Assembly: GCA_030248215.1 (NCBI GenBank)
Contig: JASANG010001103.1
Coordinates: 124,001-188,000, forward strand
Reading direction: 5' to 3'
Origin: Enoplolaimus lenunculus
Taxonomy: Eukaryota > Nematoda > Enoplea > Enoplida > Thoracostomopsidae
Length of the DNA: 64,000 nt
Part shown: one piece after another, positions 10,436 through 22,437 of the stretch
How the letters are laid out: the number at the start of each line of letters is the position of its first letter
How positions within the stretch are numbered: position 1 is the first letter of the stretch
Notes under the pieces: generated by a model
Database searches by the model: none
Told to the model about the DNA's origin: nothing
Seen by the model: the letters and a program-made list of their open reading frames with translations, nothing else
Made by a program: the position numbers and the translations under genes

Positions 10436-10515
10436 AGGGTGCAACCGGAGATCAGTCTCCGGTTCCGGCAGAAAATTGACCTCCGGTTTCGGTATTTTTG
10501 ACATCCGGCTGCACG
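10436..10515. mobile_element. Very short hAT-like element (80 bp)
   Basis: Ends CAGGGTGCAACCGGAG and catCCGGcTGCACgCTG are inverted. Flanks are atacgcat and atacgtat, 7 of 8 bases alike, suggesting an aged 8-base duplication. The centre is a ctccggttccgg palindromic run. Confidence 0.5.
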
Positions 10516-11029
10516 CTGATACGTATAGATTGTTTGGGTCCAAATCAGTATTTTTGGACTAATATAGATTTTTGTTGCTAAAATTAATTTTCAAAGCATT
10601 TGGGTGAAGTATGTCACATCCCTGTTGTTGTAGTTTATTTTCCGGTTTCTATAAGATCTAACAGGTTTTCAATCGCAGCGGGTATCTGAGAACCAAGACT
10701 TGAAATTGCTACAAGGGGCTAAGTGGCTTGGGCTGAATAATTCCGGTTTCGTTTTGAAGATATAGTATTTTTGGGCTGTGTTAAACAATAAATTAAAATC
10801 AGTATTAGAAATGTTACAAGTTTAGCTTGTTTGTTTACTAGTTTAAAGGGTTGACCCCACCAAAATGAGTCCTTTGACTAAACGCCTGTATAGATGTACA
10901 CTAAGACACCACGGATCAACAGAAAATAGCGCCTCCCAGAATTTCTGAAGAAACCATAGAAAAACACTTTTAACAGACATTAGAACATCCTTCTAAAATA
11001 GCAAATGTCAATAATTCATTACATGAGAT

Positions 11030-11255
11030 GGCCAATGTTACTGTAAGGGGCGTAACTGCAGATTAAACGTATTCCTAAGCCTAAACCTAAGCGTTGCAAA
11101 AATGAATAGCTAAGCCGAAGCCTAAACCTGAGCGTAAGAATGAGCCTATTCCTAAGTTAAGCCTAAGCCTAAGCAAAAAATGTAAACTAGAATCTAAACT
11201 TTCTCTTTTATAGACATACCAGATACCTGGACTCCTCTGAAAGTAACATGGTCCA
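11030..11255. mobile_element. MITE family B (GGCCAATGTTACTTTA ends) with CCTAAG repeats
   Basis: Left end ggccaatgttactgtaaggggcgtaac, right end tggactcctctgaaagtaacatggtcc. The body is made of cctaag/cctaaa units, then 'caaaaaatgtaaactagaatctaaac'. Other copies: 15788-16006, 60356-60531 (inverted), and fragments at 33838-33922, 54163-54203 and 61716-61857. Confidence 0.7.
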
Positions 11256-11665
11256 ATGAGGTTATACCGTTCCGAACTGAAACCCTAATTTATTACCACC
11301 CTACGCGCATGCCATTATGAAAACAACTGCAGTGTCGCTTACCCCCTGACACTGTGGCAGGTAACCTGATACGAACCAGGGCATACTGGCATATGCCAAT
11401 GAAAAGACAAATTGCAGTGTCACCGAAGAATGTTTGTTTTTCATTTATCACGGAAGTTGTCAGCGATGGATCCAGAAACATCTAAAACAAAAGCCCCGTA
11501 AGGTATAAAGTGGATAAAAACTCGCATCTTATAAGCGAAATAGATGCCAAGCGTTAGGCGAATCGTTACTACAAAATTTTGGTTTATATCTTTGTTGAGG
11601 GGACTGGATTTGGATCTCAGTTCCGAGGGGTATAGGCCGGGGTAGCCATCCTCTTTAAGTTGCTA

Positions 11666-11775
11666 CACTGCAAAAAATGGTGAGTCAAATTGACTCTCAC
11701 CGAAATAGGTTTTTCCTGACTACGCAAACTGAGTCAAAATTCGACTCCACTAGAGTCAAATTGAGTACAAAATTT
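11666..11775. mobile_element. Family C foldback MITE, left half only
   Basis: cactgcaaaaaatggtgagtc after TA, then the usual 'ctgactacgcaaactgagtc' arm; the mirror arm is missing. Confidence 0.55.
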
Positions 11776-12284
11776 AAGTTTGGGGAGTGAAACACCAGTG
11801 AGTTTTATAGGTTGCGTCTAAATTAGGTTTTGCTAACGAATATTAAACGAGATTAAGGGGGGTCACGGACAAATGTCAAAAATAGATTTAGCTTTACGGA
11901 TCGACAATTTTGATAAATTTGCATCGCCTGGACGTGCGAACTGTTCCATTTTAAAGTTACCAATAATTGCTTAGAATTAACAAAGACTTCAGCAAGTATT
12001 GATTATTTGGGAAAATTTAAATGTGTTTTAAAAACCTTGGTCAAAACTACAAACAAAAGCAAAATCTTGGCAAAAGTTCAAATTCGACTTAAGTCATGCT
12101 TCTGGAACCCAGCCAATATTCGCAAAACTCGATACGCCACCATGCAGTGGACACTGTCGTATCCAGCAAGGACCATACAAACCATGTCATGGAATAGGGA
12201 TCAAAATCTACATTTCGTAATAGCACTAAAATTGCGTTTGGCTTCTCGCTCGCTTTGTTGGTGTGATGTTTTGCTATTGTATAC
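11776..12284. other. Intergenic, no gene recognised
   Basis: Contains a repeat phrase 'taaaattgcgtttggcttctcgctcgctttg' (12225-12260) that recurs at about 22658, 38631 and 45761 and, inverted, at about 23575 and 63075, so it belongs to another interspersed repeat. No exon seen. Confidence 0.45.
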
Positions 12285-12503
12285 GCTGTAAATCCGGTGA
12301 GTTGATTTCAACGCAGACTGAGTTAAATCACTGTCTGAGTTAGGACTATCAGGACTCATAATTCTGAGTTGATACAAATCATTCTGATTTAAATAATTTT
12401 CCCGCAATCAACCCAACTCAGGGTGAGTTAAAGTTTACAGTTATTAACTCAGAAATAACTAACATTCCGTCTGAGTTGATTAATTAACTCATTGGAATTT
12501 AGA
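12285..12503. mobile_element. Family D foldback MITE
   Basis: Arms built from gagttgattaatcaactcag text; right end aactcattggaatttagagtg. Family D consensus ends CACTGTAAATTCCAATGAGTTG. Copies also at 13509-13734, 39561-39812, 40434-40652 and 60638-60891. Confidence 0.6.
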
Positions 12504-12907
12504 GTGTATGATGCGGGCCCTACAGGCCATAAATATTTCGATCCGTCACAGTGTCATGCAGAACAATAATTAGCTGCAACCCGTAGAAAACTTGGGCACG
12601 AAAACCCAAATTTATACAACCGTCAAACTTTGACTAAAATCAATCATAATTATTAGCTATGTATTTTGATATTTTGTTTCGACAACCCCTCCGATGAATT
12701 CAAGGCATTGTATAATTACTGTAGATATTGCCGCGGATAGGACACAGGCTTGTAGTATTTTTCATGAAAGCTTAAAGTAAATAGACTCAGAATAACGAGA
12801 TTTATTTCATAATGATCATATTCGTATTTTAATTCCTTAAAGTCGCTGTTTTGTTCGCCAGCAACGCCGAAGCAGCCACCCCCATGCCCACATTTGGGGA
12901 CCTCACC

Positions 12908-13325
12908 CCAAATAGAGGGCTTTAGCCTAAACAGAGGCCTTTAGCCTAAACTGAGGCCTTTATCCTAAACAGAAGCCTTTAGCCTAAATTGTGACCTTAA
13001 GCCTAAACAGAGGCCTTTAGCCTAAACAGAAGCCTTTAGCCTAAACAGAGGCCTTTAGCCTAAACAGAAGCCTTTAGCCTAAATAGAGACCTTAAGCCTA
13101 AACAGAGGCCTTTAGCCTAAACAGAAGCCTTTAGCCTAAACAGATTAGCCTAAACAAAAGCCTTTAGCCTAAACAGAGACCTTAAGCCTAAACAGAGGCC
13201 TTTAGCCTAAACAGAGGCCTTTAGCCTAAACAGAGGCCTTTAGCCTAAACAGAAGCCTTTAGCCTAAACAGAAGCTTTTAGCCTAAATAGAGACCTTAAG
13301 CCTAAACAGAGGCCTTTAGCCTTAA
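12908..13325 (+). repeat. Minisatellite, ~19-20 bp unit (CCTTTAGCCTAAACAGAGG)
   Basis: About 21 units. The core 'TTTAGCCTAAA' is a near palindrome and contains the CCTAAA motif shared with the MITE internal repeats. Variants alternate 'agagg' and 'agaag', with occasional 'gagacctta' units. No coding meaning. Confidence 0.9.
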
Positions 13326-13508
13326 CTAACCAGGCGAACACAAGTTGCCGTTGTTTCGAAACACGCTTTAACCGCCAGGCTGCTAAAATATCCAAAACAT
13401 TTTTCGTTCGTAATGTTTTCTTGTTAACTTTAAGGGCATCTCCCGAAATGAAATAGTCAAGGTCTGGTGACAAATATAAAATTGGAGTATGCTGCATGCT
13501 TTCACCTA

Positions 13509-13734
13509 CACTGTAAATTCCGATGAGTTAGTTAATCAATTCAGAGAGCGAATTAGTCATTTCAGGTTATTTCTGAGTTAATAACAAGAAAAATCGACTC
13601 GCTGAATAGTTAGCTCAGAATGAGTTCAATCAATTCAGAACCGTGCGTTCTGAAATACGTAATTCGTAAGCTCGCACTTCTGAGTGTAGCCACCTTTATT
13701 CTGAGTTAAAATCAACTCACTGGAATTTACAGTG
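13509..13734. mobile_element. Family D foldback MITE, intact ends
   Basis: CACTGTAAATTCCGATGAGTTAG at left and ctcactggaatttacagtg at right, both flanked by TA, with arms of repeated gagtt/aactc text. Confidence 0.7.
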
Positions 13735-13959
13735 TATTGCTTCGAGTATATGAAGATTGTATCAGCATTTATCAAAAAAAATTCGCTGTTTGGCAACTCG
13801 AATACAAAATTTCAAAAAGAATTTTTGCCCTTCAAGTGAATATTAATTCATTATAAAAATAGGTTCAATTGTTCAACATTTTGCAACTTTTTCTGAAATC
13901 GTTATTTTTATGATTGTGTCCCTCACAACTACCCTCGGAAGATGAAGTTGAGGCTCGGG

Positions 13960-14138
13960 GCCAATGTAAAGAACACGGGCAGAACAGTATTATAAGCATA
14001 TTCATAAGCCTAAGCCTTAATGTAAGAATGAGTTTATTTCTAAGACTAAGCCAAGCAAAAAAATTAGTCTACAGCTTAAGCTTACTGTTTTCTAGTCCCA
14101 CAGAAAAAGGTTCCGCTCCTGATCTTTACACGAGCCGG
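13960..14138. mobile_element. MITE family A with CCTAAG repeats
   Basis: Family A: left GGCCAATGTAAAGAACAGGGGCGGAAC, body 'agtattataagcatattcctaagcctaagc', then 'aaaaaattagtctaaagcttaagcttactcta' and right end 'cacagaaaaacgttccgcccctgatctttacatgggcc'. The ends pair as an inverted repeat of about 28 bp. This copy has a short internal repeat. Confidence 0.75.
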
Positions 14139-14439
14139 GATAGGCAATGTCAGATTTCAGTCCAAGAAATTGTGGATCTGCCTATACATTGGAAGCGTCA
14201 GCCGGTTGTTTGGGGGGAAGTCCAAGTTCTTGCCTGCTACGGAAGTGCTCCACTGGTATGAAAACGGCGGTGACTGACGATTAAATCTGGCAACTGAGGT
14301 AGGCATTGGAAAAATGTACCCAATTTATGGAGGCTAAGCGATATTTTTCAAAATCCCAATAATTTAAGGATGTATGCTGACACTGTTTTCTTCCAGAATA
14401 GAACAAACTTAATGAGGTAGATTAACATTTATTTTGCCT

Positions 14440-14800
14440 CTCCAAAGAGTACCTTTTGCTATTCGGCTACGGACTGTTATTTATTATTTCATACCCGAGT
14501 TGGACCGAACTTTCTTCTTTTTTATGCCTTTTTAGGGACAGAACAGACTTACTCCAAACCATTTTGGTGATTGCCTTGTCCGTTAATCTTCTCTTCTGGA
14601 TTTAATTAGCTTCTATGCGAGTTTGAGTGTCTGCTACATATTTGAACAGTCTTGGATATAGGTCTGCTTAAGGTGTCTTTTATGGACTCAGGACTTATGG
14701 ATTCTATCAACTAACGGACTTTAATTAAGGATGTGGATTTCTAGTGACCGGAACTAAATCTCGGGACCGTCTTATTGCCCCCTCGTATTAGGTACTACAG
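14440..14800. mobile_element. MITE family I, worn copy
   Basis: Contains 'ctattcggctacggactgttatttattatttc' as in 21225-21255, plus 'ggactttaattaaggatg' and a 'tattaggtactacagta' end. Boundaries unsure. Confidence 0.4.
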
Positions 14801-14911
14801 TACATTTCCCTCTACATGTTACCTGCAGCTTTCAAACGTTATTCTGCTTTTACAACAGGAACGTATACCATGGGGGGATAAGAGAGGAATATGTCTGTCC
14901 ATACTTTCCGG

Positions 14912-15114
14912 GGCCAATGTAAAGAACAGGGACACAACAGTATTAAGCGTATTACTAAGCCTAAGCGTAAGCCTAAACCTAAGCGTAAGAATGAGCATAC
15001 CTATTCCTAAGCCTACACCAAAGCATAAGCTAAGCAAAAAATCTGTCTAAAGCTAAAGCTTACTCTATTACAGTCCCACAGAAAAACGTTTCGCCCCTGA
15101 ACTTTACATGGGCC
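14912..15114. mobile_element. MITE family A with CCTAAG repeats
   Basis: ggccaatgtaaagaacaggg ... cccctgaactttacatgggcc; internal cctaagcgtaagcctaaacc run. Confidence 0.75.
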
Positions 15115-15445
15115 TTTTCCGGAAAGACTTAAGAAAAGGTTACTTTTACATGCTGTGGTATATTAACCTGCAAGGGTCAACAAATATTTGCTCTTTCGCT
15201 AAACAGACAAAATAAAAATGATAACAAAGGCCGTACCGGCTTAAATCTGGTTATTTTCAACGAAATTTGCCTAATTTCCTTTTAACATTCACCTATTTTG
15301 CACAAACCTCTTATTATTTTGTCTGTTAAGAGTTTGTAAACTAATTTACTGACGAGGCAGCGTAACAACATTTTCAAAGATTAATGTTTAGATTTTTGAT
15401 TACTAGTAAAAATCGTGATGGTCCGGCTAAAAATAGGCTCTAAGC

Positions 15446-15612
15446 CAGGCCCGTAGTCAGATCACGCTTTTTGGTGGGCTAGAAAGTTTTCAGGGGAGGC
15501 GTAAAAGGCTTTTTGTTTACGTACAAGCAAGGTTGAAAATTTTCTAGGGAGCCAAAATAATTTTATGCGGGGCTCAACTCTCATGGCCCTTTTTGGCTAC
15601 GGACCCGGTCTA
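15446..15612. mobile_element. Family G foldback repeat
   Basis: ggcccgtagtcagatcacg ... tttttggctacggacccgg, with 'cgtacaagcaaggttgaaaattttctaggg' in the middle. Confidence 0.6.
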
Positions 15613-15787
15613 AGTTTTGAGGTTAATTTTTCTTTGGATATTTACTGCTGTCTTCGACATTAGAAGCTTTAGTTGCTATAGCGATCAAACTAATTTTCGA
15701 ACTGAACATTAATAAAACTGCTGAACGGCTAAACAATCATGGTCTGTTCTACATCGTCATCTAGTGACCGAACCCGCGACCCAGAGG

Positions 15788-16006
15788 GCGGCCAATGTTA
15801 CTTTACGGGGCTTAAGTGTGTTCCTAAGTCTAAGCCTAAGCCTAAGCGTTGCAAAAATGTGTTCCTAAGTCTAAGCCTAAGCCTAAGCGTTGCAAAAATG
15901 TGTTCCTAAGCCTAAGCCTAAGCAAAAAAATGCAATCTAGAATCTAAACCTACTCTTTTATAGACCCATCAGAAACCTGGACGCCCCTTAAAGTAACATT
16001 GGCCGA
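15788..16006. mobile_element. MITE family B
   Basis: ggccaatgttactttacgggg ... ccccttaaagtaacattggcc. It holds a duplicated block 'gtgttcctaagtctaagcct.. aagcgttgcaaaaat'. Confidence 0.75.
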
Positions 16007-16256
16007 GACTACGACGAACACAGATGGACAATTTACACTGAACTATAAATGATGTTACTGAAAGGGTACTTAAAGCTGGTTGAGTTGATTTAGAAGCAGG
16101 CCTGTGATTTGCTCAGAGTTCGACACCGGAGTGAAACCAAATTTAAGAACGACGATCAGAGGACTCACATGTTTTATATATGCTGGGCTACAACATATTT
16201 GGAACGGCAAAACTTTTTCTAGGGAGAAGTGGCTATTAGCTCTTCGTAGCCCCCTG

Positions 16257-16457
16257 GGCTAATGTAAAGAACACGGGAGGAACAGTATTATAAGCATATT
16301 CGTAAGCCTATTAGGCGTAAGCCAAAGCTTAAGCGTAAGAATGAGTTCATTCCTAAGCCTAAGCGTAAGTCTAATCCTTAGCCAAGCAAATAAATTGGTC
16401 TAAAGCTTAAGCTTACTCTATTGCAGTCTCACAGAAAAACGTTCCGCTCCGGACCCA
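16257..16457. mobile_element. MITE family A
   Basis: ggctaatgtaaagaacacggg at left; right end gttccgctccggaccc is worn. Confidence 0.65.
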
Positions 16458-16649
16458 AAGTTTTAAGTACTACTTAAGTTGTTGTTAATAGCGTTATGAA
16501 TACGTTCGAGTTTAGTTGATTTCGACAACCAACGATGTGAACCTAAAAGAATGATTTTCGTGCCATCAAATCATAAAAATACATTTTACAGTTTTCGTTT
16601 TGTAATTAATCTAATGATAGTAAAATAAAAACAGCAACGTTTGACATCA

Positions 16650-16816
16650 ACCCCGTAGCCAGAGCACCTTGCTAGGGTGAACTGAAAATTTTTTCACGAG
16701 GAGCATACACGCGTTTTCGTTGACGTACAAGTAAAATTGAAAAAATAATTAGCGGGGCCAAAATATATCCAGGGGGGGTGAGACCCTCCTGTCACCCCTT
16801 CTGGCTATGGGCACGT
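16650..16816. mobile_element. Family G foldback repeat
   Basis: ccccgtagccagagcaccttgc ... ccttctggctatgggcacg, inverted arms with gacgtacaagtaaaattgaaa between. Confidence 0.6.
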
Positions 16817-16921
16817 TCGCCATGTCTTTGTAAATACTTGAACAAGATTATTAAAAGTTTAGTTGCAATTTGCGACACTGTATGGAATCGCCTAAATTAT
16901 TGCAAACATTAAATATTTGCA

Positions 16922-17082
16922 GTGGCGAATACACAGAACACGACCGTAACTAAGTATATTCCTAAGCCTAAGCCTAACCGTGAAAATGAGCATATACATA
17001 AACCATAGCAAAAAATGGTCTAAAGTTTCAACTTATCCTATTGCAATCTCGTAGAAAAACGTTGCGCCCATGACCTTTAAGC
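16922..17082. mobile_element. MITE family A, degenerate
   Basis: 'agaacacgaccgtaactaag', cctaagcctaag, 'aaaaaatggtctaaag' and 'gtagaaaaacgttgcgcccatgacctttaag' follow the family A order, with both ends mutated. Confidence 0.55.
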
Positions 17083-18409
17083 GTTTGCAGTTTGGAATAT
17101 AAAAGATTAAAATTATTAGCTAAGTATTTTTCAAGCACTACAATAGATTGAGGCTACTAATTTAAGTATTTCAAGTTTACTTACACTTTCAAATTCATGG
17201 TGATTGTGTGTAGCTTTGAAACATTTTGTATGGACTTATCTCAGGCAATGGTAAACTTATTTTTGGTGGTTTAAGCTATTAAGTGCTGGTCAGCAAATAT
17301 GGTATTTTTACAATTCATTATTAAGTTTAAGCTAAAACTCTGACATTATTTCAATTGATTTTAAGCGTGATAGCAGTTAGTTTTAGCTATTCTAGTAGGC
17401 TTAGTTTAATACTGCTAGATTAGCTTAACCTTAAATCGAGTTAGTTCAATTTTCCAGAGATGACTTGATCAGAGCCCCTAGAAAAGATATATTTTCATCG
17501 CTTGTAAGCCTTTTTAAATCCGTTGTGGTTAATACTGAACTTTTTTGCACCCCCCAATCATGTTGAGATGGCGAAAGCCCTTAAAAACTGATTATATGAA
17601 AGGGTTTCTACACTTACCACCAGTTTATCCTTATGGCAGGCATATGCTGGTTTGGGTAAGTCTTTTAGGTAAGCATTTATCTCACGCATTGGTGCACATA
17701 CACACATATACATATGGTTATGAACACAACCACGCATATGCATGATGTATATATGCACAAATACATGGACAAAACACAACGAGGTAAGATATCAGTTCGA
17801 GAGGGGGTATCCTAATGTAAAACTCTTGCCAATCGAGCCTAACGAATGATACCAGATGTCTAAGACAAACCAGAATAAACCCTATTAAACTACCCCTGAC
17901 TCCCTTTGTTTTTCTACAAGTTTCACTGTAGGGATCGGATATTCCCATCTGACCGCGACTCGATTATGCCCACCCTCGGAACAAAACGCTACGGTCGTTT
18001 TGGTTTAGCTGTGTAGTCGAAGCTTGAAACCTATGGCAAGCAAGTGTCGTAATGGTGGTGTAGTGGCTTCTAACTCTCTCTGTAGCTTTATCATTGTCCG
18101 CTTGCACGCCCAAGGCCTATTTATTTACGCTAATGGCGTTTTTTCTATTTTTTTGGGAAAGTCGATTTTTTCAAAGCATTTATCAGCCAGGAAATTAGCT
18201 ATAATTTTGAGCTTGGGGGTAGTACTAAATAATTATTTATCGCATATCATGCGGTTTCTGGTCAATACCCTATATTGCCAGTTGTATATATGCTTCTGGC
18301 TTTAGGCATAATCATATATATCGCATGTTTTTTGGTTATATATGTGCATATTTTTATGCGACCAGATAAGTTTGACCATAGGTTTTGTTTCAAACGAATC
18401 TCGCTTTTT
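17083..18409. other. Gene-free stretch
   Basis: AT-rich, with TATATA and CATATG runs (17690-17770). Open frames here are short and overlap on both strands, with no splice-bounded exon or family motif. Confidence 0.45.
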
Positions 18410-18414
18410 TTATG

Positions 18415-18600
18415 TTAACCCTTTCTCACATGTATATTTTCTGTTTCATCTACGATGGAATTTCAGACGAGGATTCGAACCATGGATCTTCGGGTAAGAC
18501 GCATTTACTATCACTACTCAGCTATAGGAACGTAACGCCCGAGCCCGAGCGGACTCTTACGTCTTATGGCAATTTTGTACTTTTATACGTGTAATAATAA
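18415..18600 (-). mobile_element. Family P (tRNA-like TTAA MITE), truncated copy
   Basis: TTAACCCTTTCTCACATG end at 18415, inverted B box (gattcgaac) at 18473 and 'gctcagctatagg' region at about 18520. The far TTAA end is absent. Confidence 0.55.
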
Positions 18601-18735
18601 TTGTTAGACACTGCGCATTCTTCAAAAAATGTTAACGTTTACAATATTCATATCTGTTTTACAGGTCATCGAAGCAAGTTTGCGTTGAACGCAACGTTTA
18701 ATTAAAATCTAAGCCGATATTCTCATACGTACGTA

Positions 18736-18881
18736 CACTGCAAAAAATGGTGAGTCAAATTGAATCTCACCGAAATAGGCTCTACGTTTGACTCTGGCGG
18801 AGTCGAATTTTGACTCAGTTTGTGTAGCCACGTAGTGCTTATTGCGGAGAGAATTAATTTGACTCACAATTTTTTGCAGTG
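18736..18881. mobile_element. Family C foldback MITE nested in family F
   Basis: CACTGCAAAAAATGGTGAGTC to gactcacaattttttgcagtg; TA on both sides. Removing it rejoins '..cgta|gtacctatcac', the expected family F text. Confidence 0.75.
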
Positions 18882-19055
18882 TAGTACCTATCACAAGTTG
18901 GTCATATAAGGCTTGTAGCTCTCGAACTAATAAATGACGAGTTGTAAAATTCAGCATATTTTTTCGCATTTGATTTATCTTTACTTCTGGACCAATTTGA
19001 GATCAGCAATGGCAGGAGTTGGTCACTTCGAAAACAAAACCGCTAACTGATGATA

Positions 19056-19268
19056 CACTGTAAAAAATGGGGAGTCAAATTGACTCTCTCGGAAATAGGC
19101 TTCTCCTGTCTACAAAAACTGAATCAAATTTGACTCCGCCAGAGTCAAACTCGATTTACTCAGTGAGTCCAATTTGACTCTGGCGGAGTCAAATTTGACT
19201 CAGTTTGTGTAGTTAGGGAAAGCCTATTTCCGAGAGAGAGTCAATTTAACTCCCCATTTTTTACTGTG
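19056..19268. mobile_element. Family C foldback MITE nested in family F
   Basis: cactgtaaaaaatggggagtc to gactccccattttttactgtg with TA on both sides. The empty site gatgaTAgatgctat is seen in the uninterrupted family F copy near 58790. Confidence 0.8.
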
Positions 19269-19735
19269 TAGATGCTATATTTGAGAATATTGGCCCTGAA
19301 CTGAAAATCTTTTGACTATGTGATTCGTTTGAAACTATTTAATTCGTCTAGAAAGTCGAGTTGCTGGAAAAATAATACCCAATCATATACGTTCGATCAT
19401 AGAAACTTCTCTATTGCTCCAATGAACGCTTCGACCACTGGTCATTATCAGCCGGCAACTATAAATGATACACTTAGCGAGGAACTTTAATTGATGTCTT
19501 AGGGGTAAAAATGTTCTGGCCCCATACGACTGCGTACCTGCTTTGAGCTTAAACGGGAGTTAAATTTTAATAGACCAACGTTTAAAATATGCGTTCGGCG
19601 CCTTTGAAATTTCAATTTTGATAATAAATTTTGAATAAACTCATGGAAGCAATTTTCAACTGTCTTATTAATATATGCATGAAATGTGTATGGTACGGAG
19701 TGCATTCACACAGTTCGGATAAATTGCCTGCTGTT

Positions 19736-20125
19736 TTGTTATCGTCAAGGGAATTATATTCGAGTTTTATACAATGTTGTAGCTTTTACCCGCATTTCCG
19801 TCGGTGGACGAAAATTAAAACGGACTGAGGGGGGTTGACTCCTAAAACCCTACTGTGGGTAGGCTTTTGAGATCGATCTATAGAAAGACGTCTTGATCTT
19901 TTAAGAATTGGTGGCCAAATTATAGCAAATTTGTTATCGTCAAGGGAATTATATTCGAGTTTTATACAATGTTGTAGCTTTTACCCGCATTTCCGTCCGT
20001 GGACAAAAATCAAAACGGACTGGGGGGTTGACCCCTAAAATTCTACTGTGGGTAAGCTCTTAGTTCAATCTAAAGGCGCCTTGATCTTTTAGAAATTTGT
20101 GGCCAAATTATAGTAAATTTTAAAT
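19736..20125 (+). repeat. Two-unit tandem repeat, 195 bp
   Basis: Unit ttgttatcgtcaagggaat... repeats at 19736 and 19931; they share 'ttatacaatgttgtagctttt' and 'catttccgtc.gtggac'. Moderately diverged. Confidence 0.8.
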
Positions 20126-20690
20126 AGATTATTATTTTATGATTGCTGTGAGTCAAGGGCGTTCGCAGAAAATTATATTTGGGTGGTGCACGCACCGAAT
20201 CATTTTGAGAGCCCCCTACAATTGGAATTCAACATTCTTTAGACTAAGTCTATTTCGGGGGGTACCAGGCAAGTTGGGAGACGGCACGGCGTCAGAATGA
20301 CCCCGTGAGAACGCCCTTGCCGCAAGTAGTATTAGCTGTCACTGAATAGTGGCATTGTATTCATTGTTTATGCCGCTATTGAAATATACCAATCTTTATT
20401 TTAAATTACTAAAATTTCGCTTGACGCTTCCAAGTCGTCAGATCTTAAATTTGGTATAATTTGATCAGCAATCGGGCGTATCAGTGTTCGAGTTTACAAT
20501 ATGTATGTAATGTTTACACAAACCAAACAGTGTGAACGCATTTGACCATTAATTTGAAACATTTCAATTTGGTAGGATATAATTTCATGCTCAGAAACAT
20601 TTTGATTCTTGTAGAATTTAGAAAGTTATTCTAAAGCCTGTTATAAAGTGTACATTTTTCTTGTCTTCTGAAATTTTCGTAGAGGATGTA

Positions 20691-21012
20691 TCCCTCTCGT
20701 ACCTCCCGTTGCGGACGCTTGTGGGTCCGGGTATACCCACAGGGATATAATTTGTACCTTCGAGGGTAAATACCGAGTTGGGATTTTAAAAATTTGAGGT
20801 TGTATCACTCTCGTCACTCCCTTTGCGGACGCTCGTGGGTCCGGGTATACCCACAGGGATATAATTTGTACCTTCGAGGGTAAATACCGAGTTGGGATTT
20901 TAAAAATTTGAGGTTGTATCACTCTCGTCCCTCCCGTTGCGGACGCTCGTGGGTATATATTTTGTACCTTCGAGGGTAAATACCGAGTTGAAGTTTGAAA
21001 AATTTTTATTCC
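20691..21012 (+). repeat. Three-unit tandem repeat, 114 bp
   Basis: Units begin at 20691, 20805 and 20919 (tcactctcgtccctcccg, ttgcggacgctcgtggg, gtaccttcgagggtaaatacc). The third unit lacks about 17 bases. The open frame on the minus strand is only the repeat translated. Confidence 0.9.
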
Positions 21013-21151
21013 AACGTCGTCATTTTGACTGAGTAAATGGGTCATTTTATGGGGCTCAACGGCCAATCGCCCAACAGCGATCAGAACCAAGATTTTGTAT
21101 TAAAAGGTTTAGCACTAAAATGGGGTTCGGCCAGTCCCATGCTCCAATTCG

Positions 21152-21389
21152 TACTGTAGTGACCCGAATAAGAGGGAAGGGACTGAGATTTATTGGAACT
21201 CTCCAGAGGGTACCCCCATTGTTATTCGGTTACGGACTGTTATTTATTTTCAACCACCCTCCGCCAGCCTTCGTCATTGATATATATCCGGTATTGCAAC
21301 TGTCGGTTGAATTAAACGTTTTTGCCTTGCATCAAAAGTTTGAGCGATTATGCAAGCTTATACCCCTCTTATTCGGGTCACTCCAGTAC
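21152..21389. mobile_element. MITE family I, short copy with both ends
   Basis: tgtagtgacccgaataagaggg at left, cccctcttattcgggtcactcca at right. Internal deletion compared with 453-823. Confidence 0.75.
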
Positions 21390-21532
21390 TAATTTTTGGA
21401 TCCCTTATTGATAACACAACAAGAAAATCACATAGGCAGAGGCTGAAAACGTCCTTATTATCTTGTTTCTCGTAGAAAAAACTAATTAAGTGTGATAGTA
21501 ATGCTTTAATCAACGTTGCATTCAAGCAGAGA

Positions 21533-22437
21533 TACAGGGAGTACGTCATCTCTTGAAATTTTGAGCAGACCTGGAACCAAAGGCACCTTTCTGCAGGCTT
21601 TGAGGCTAAAAATTATTTTCGCTCGCTACGCTCGACGGCACATTACCTTTATATGAGGTTTATACTCTCTCGAAATGAAATCTTAGCTACGCATTTGGCT
21701 TTGTATATATATATATTATACACTGAGGTTCATTAATATCTTGAACTAAAAGTTCTTATTTTTTGTGATTATTTCTATGTTATTATATCAGCGTTCTGTT
21801 AGTGATTTTGTTGCTAGGCAAGCTGATTGTATGAAAACTTTGACGCGATTACCTGTCTTCTATCAGGCACAACGTGCTGGGGGAGCCTAAAACCGGGCCC
21901 GTAGCCAAAGGGGCCAGTGGGGGCTCAGCCTCCCTGGAAAAATTTTGCCCCCACCTAGAAGATTTTTGACGTTGCTTGTAAGTCATACAGGGAGTACGTC
22001 ATCTCTTGAAATTTTGAGCAGACCTGGAACCAAAGGCACCTTTCTGCAGGCTTTGAGGCTAAAAATTATTTTCGCTCGCTACGCTCGACGGCACATTACC
22101 TTTATATGAGGTTTATACTCTCTCGAAATGAAATCTTAGCTACGCATTTGGCTTTGTATATATATATTATACACTGAGGTTCATTAATATCTTGAACTAA
22201 AAGTTCTTATTTTTTGTGATTATTTCTATGTTATTATATCAGCGTTCTGTTAGTGATTTTGTTGCTAGGCAAGCTGATTGTATGAAAACTTTGACGCGAT
22301 TACCTGTCTTCTATCAGGCACAACGTGCTGGGGGAGCCTAAAACCGGGCCCGTAGCCAAAGGGGCCAGTGGGGGCTCAGCCTCCCTGGAAAAATTTTGCC
22401 CCCGCCTAGAAGATTTTTGACGTTGCTTGTAAGTCAT
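21533..22437 (+). repeat. Recent tandem duplication, 453-bp unit
   Basis: 21533-21985 and 21986-22437 are almost identical: I see one TA-repeat length change near 21711 and one a/g change at about 21955. The junction is at gtaagtca|tacaggg. The second half of each unit is the left part of a family G element. Confidence 0.9.

Larger units (their letters stand above)
18713..19295. mobile_element. Family F MITE split by two family C insertions
   Basis: Left end gatattctcatacgtacgta, body 19-bp-like arms around 18884-19055, right end gatgctatatttgagaatattggccc. Family C copies at 18736-18881 and 19056-19268 interrupt it, each between TA dinucleotides. Confidence 0.7.

Noticed and set aside
12908-13325. 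CRISPR-like array of 20-bp repeats
   Set aside because: Units are contiguous with no unique spacers, and the genome is animal. It is a minisatellite.
20641-21090. 149-codon minus-strand frame
   Set aside because: It is the 114-bp tandem repeat read through; no splice sites or family signal.
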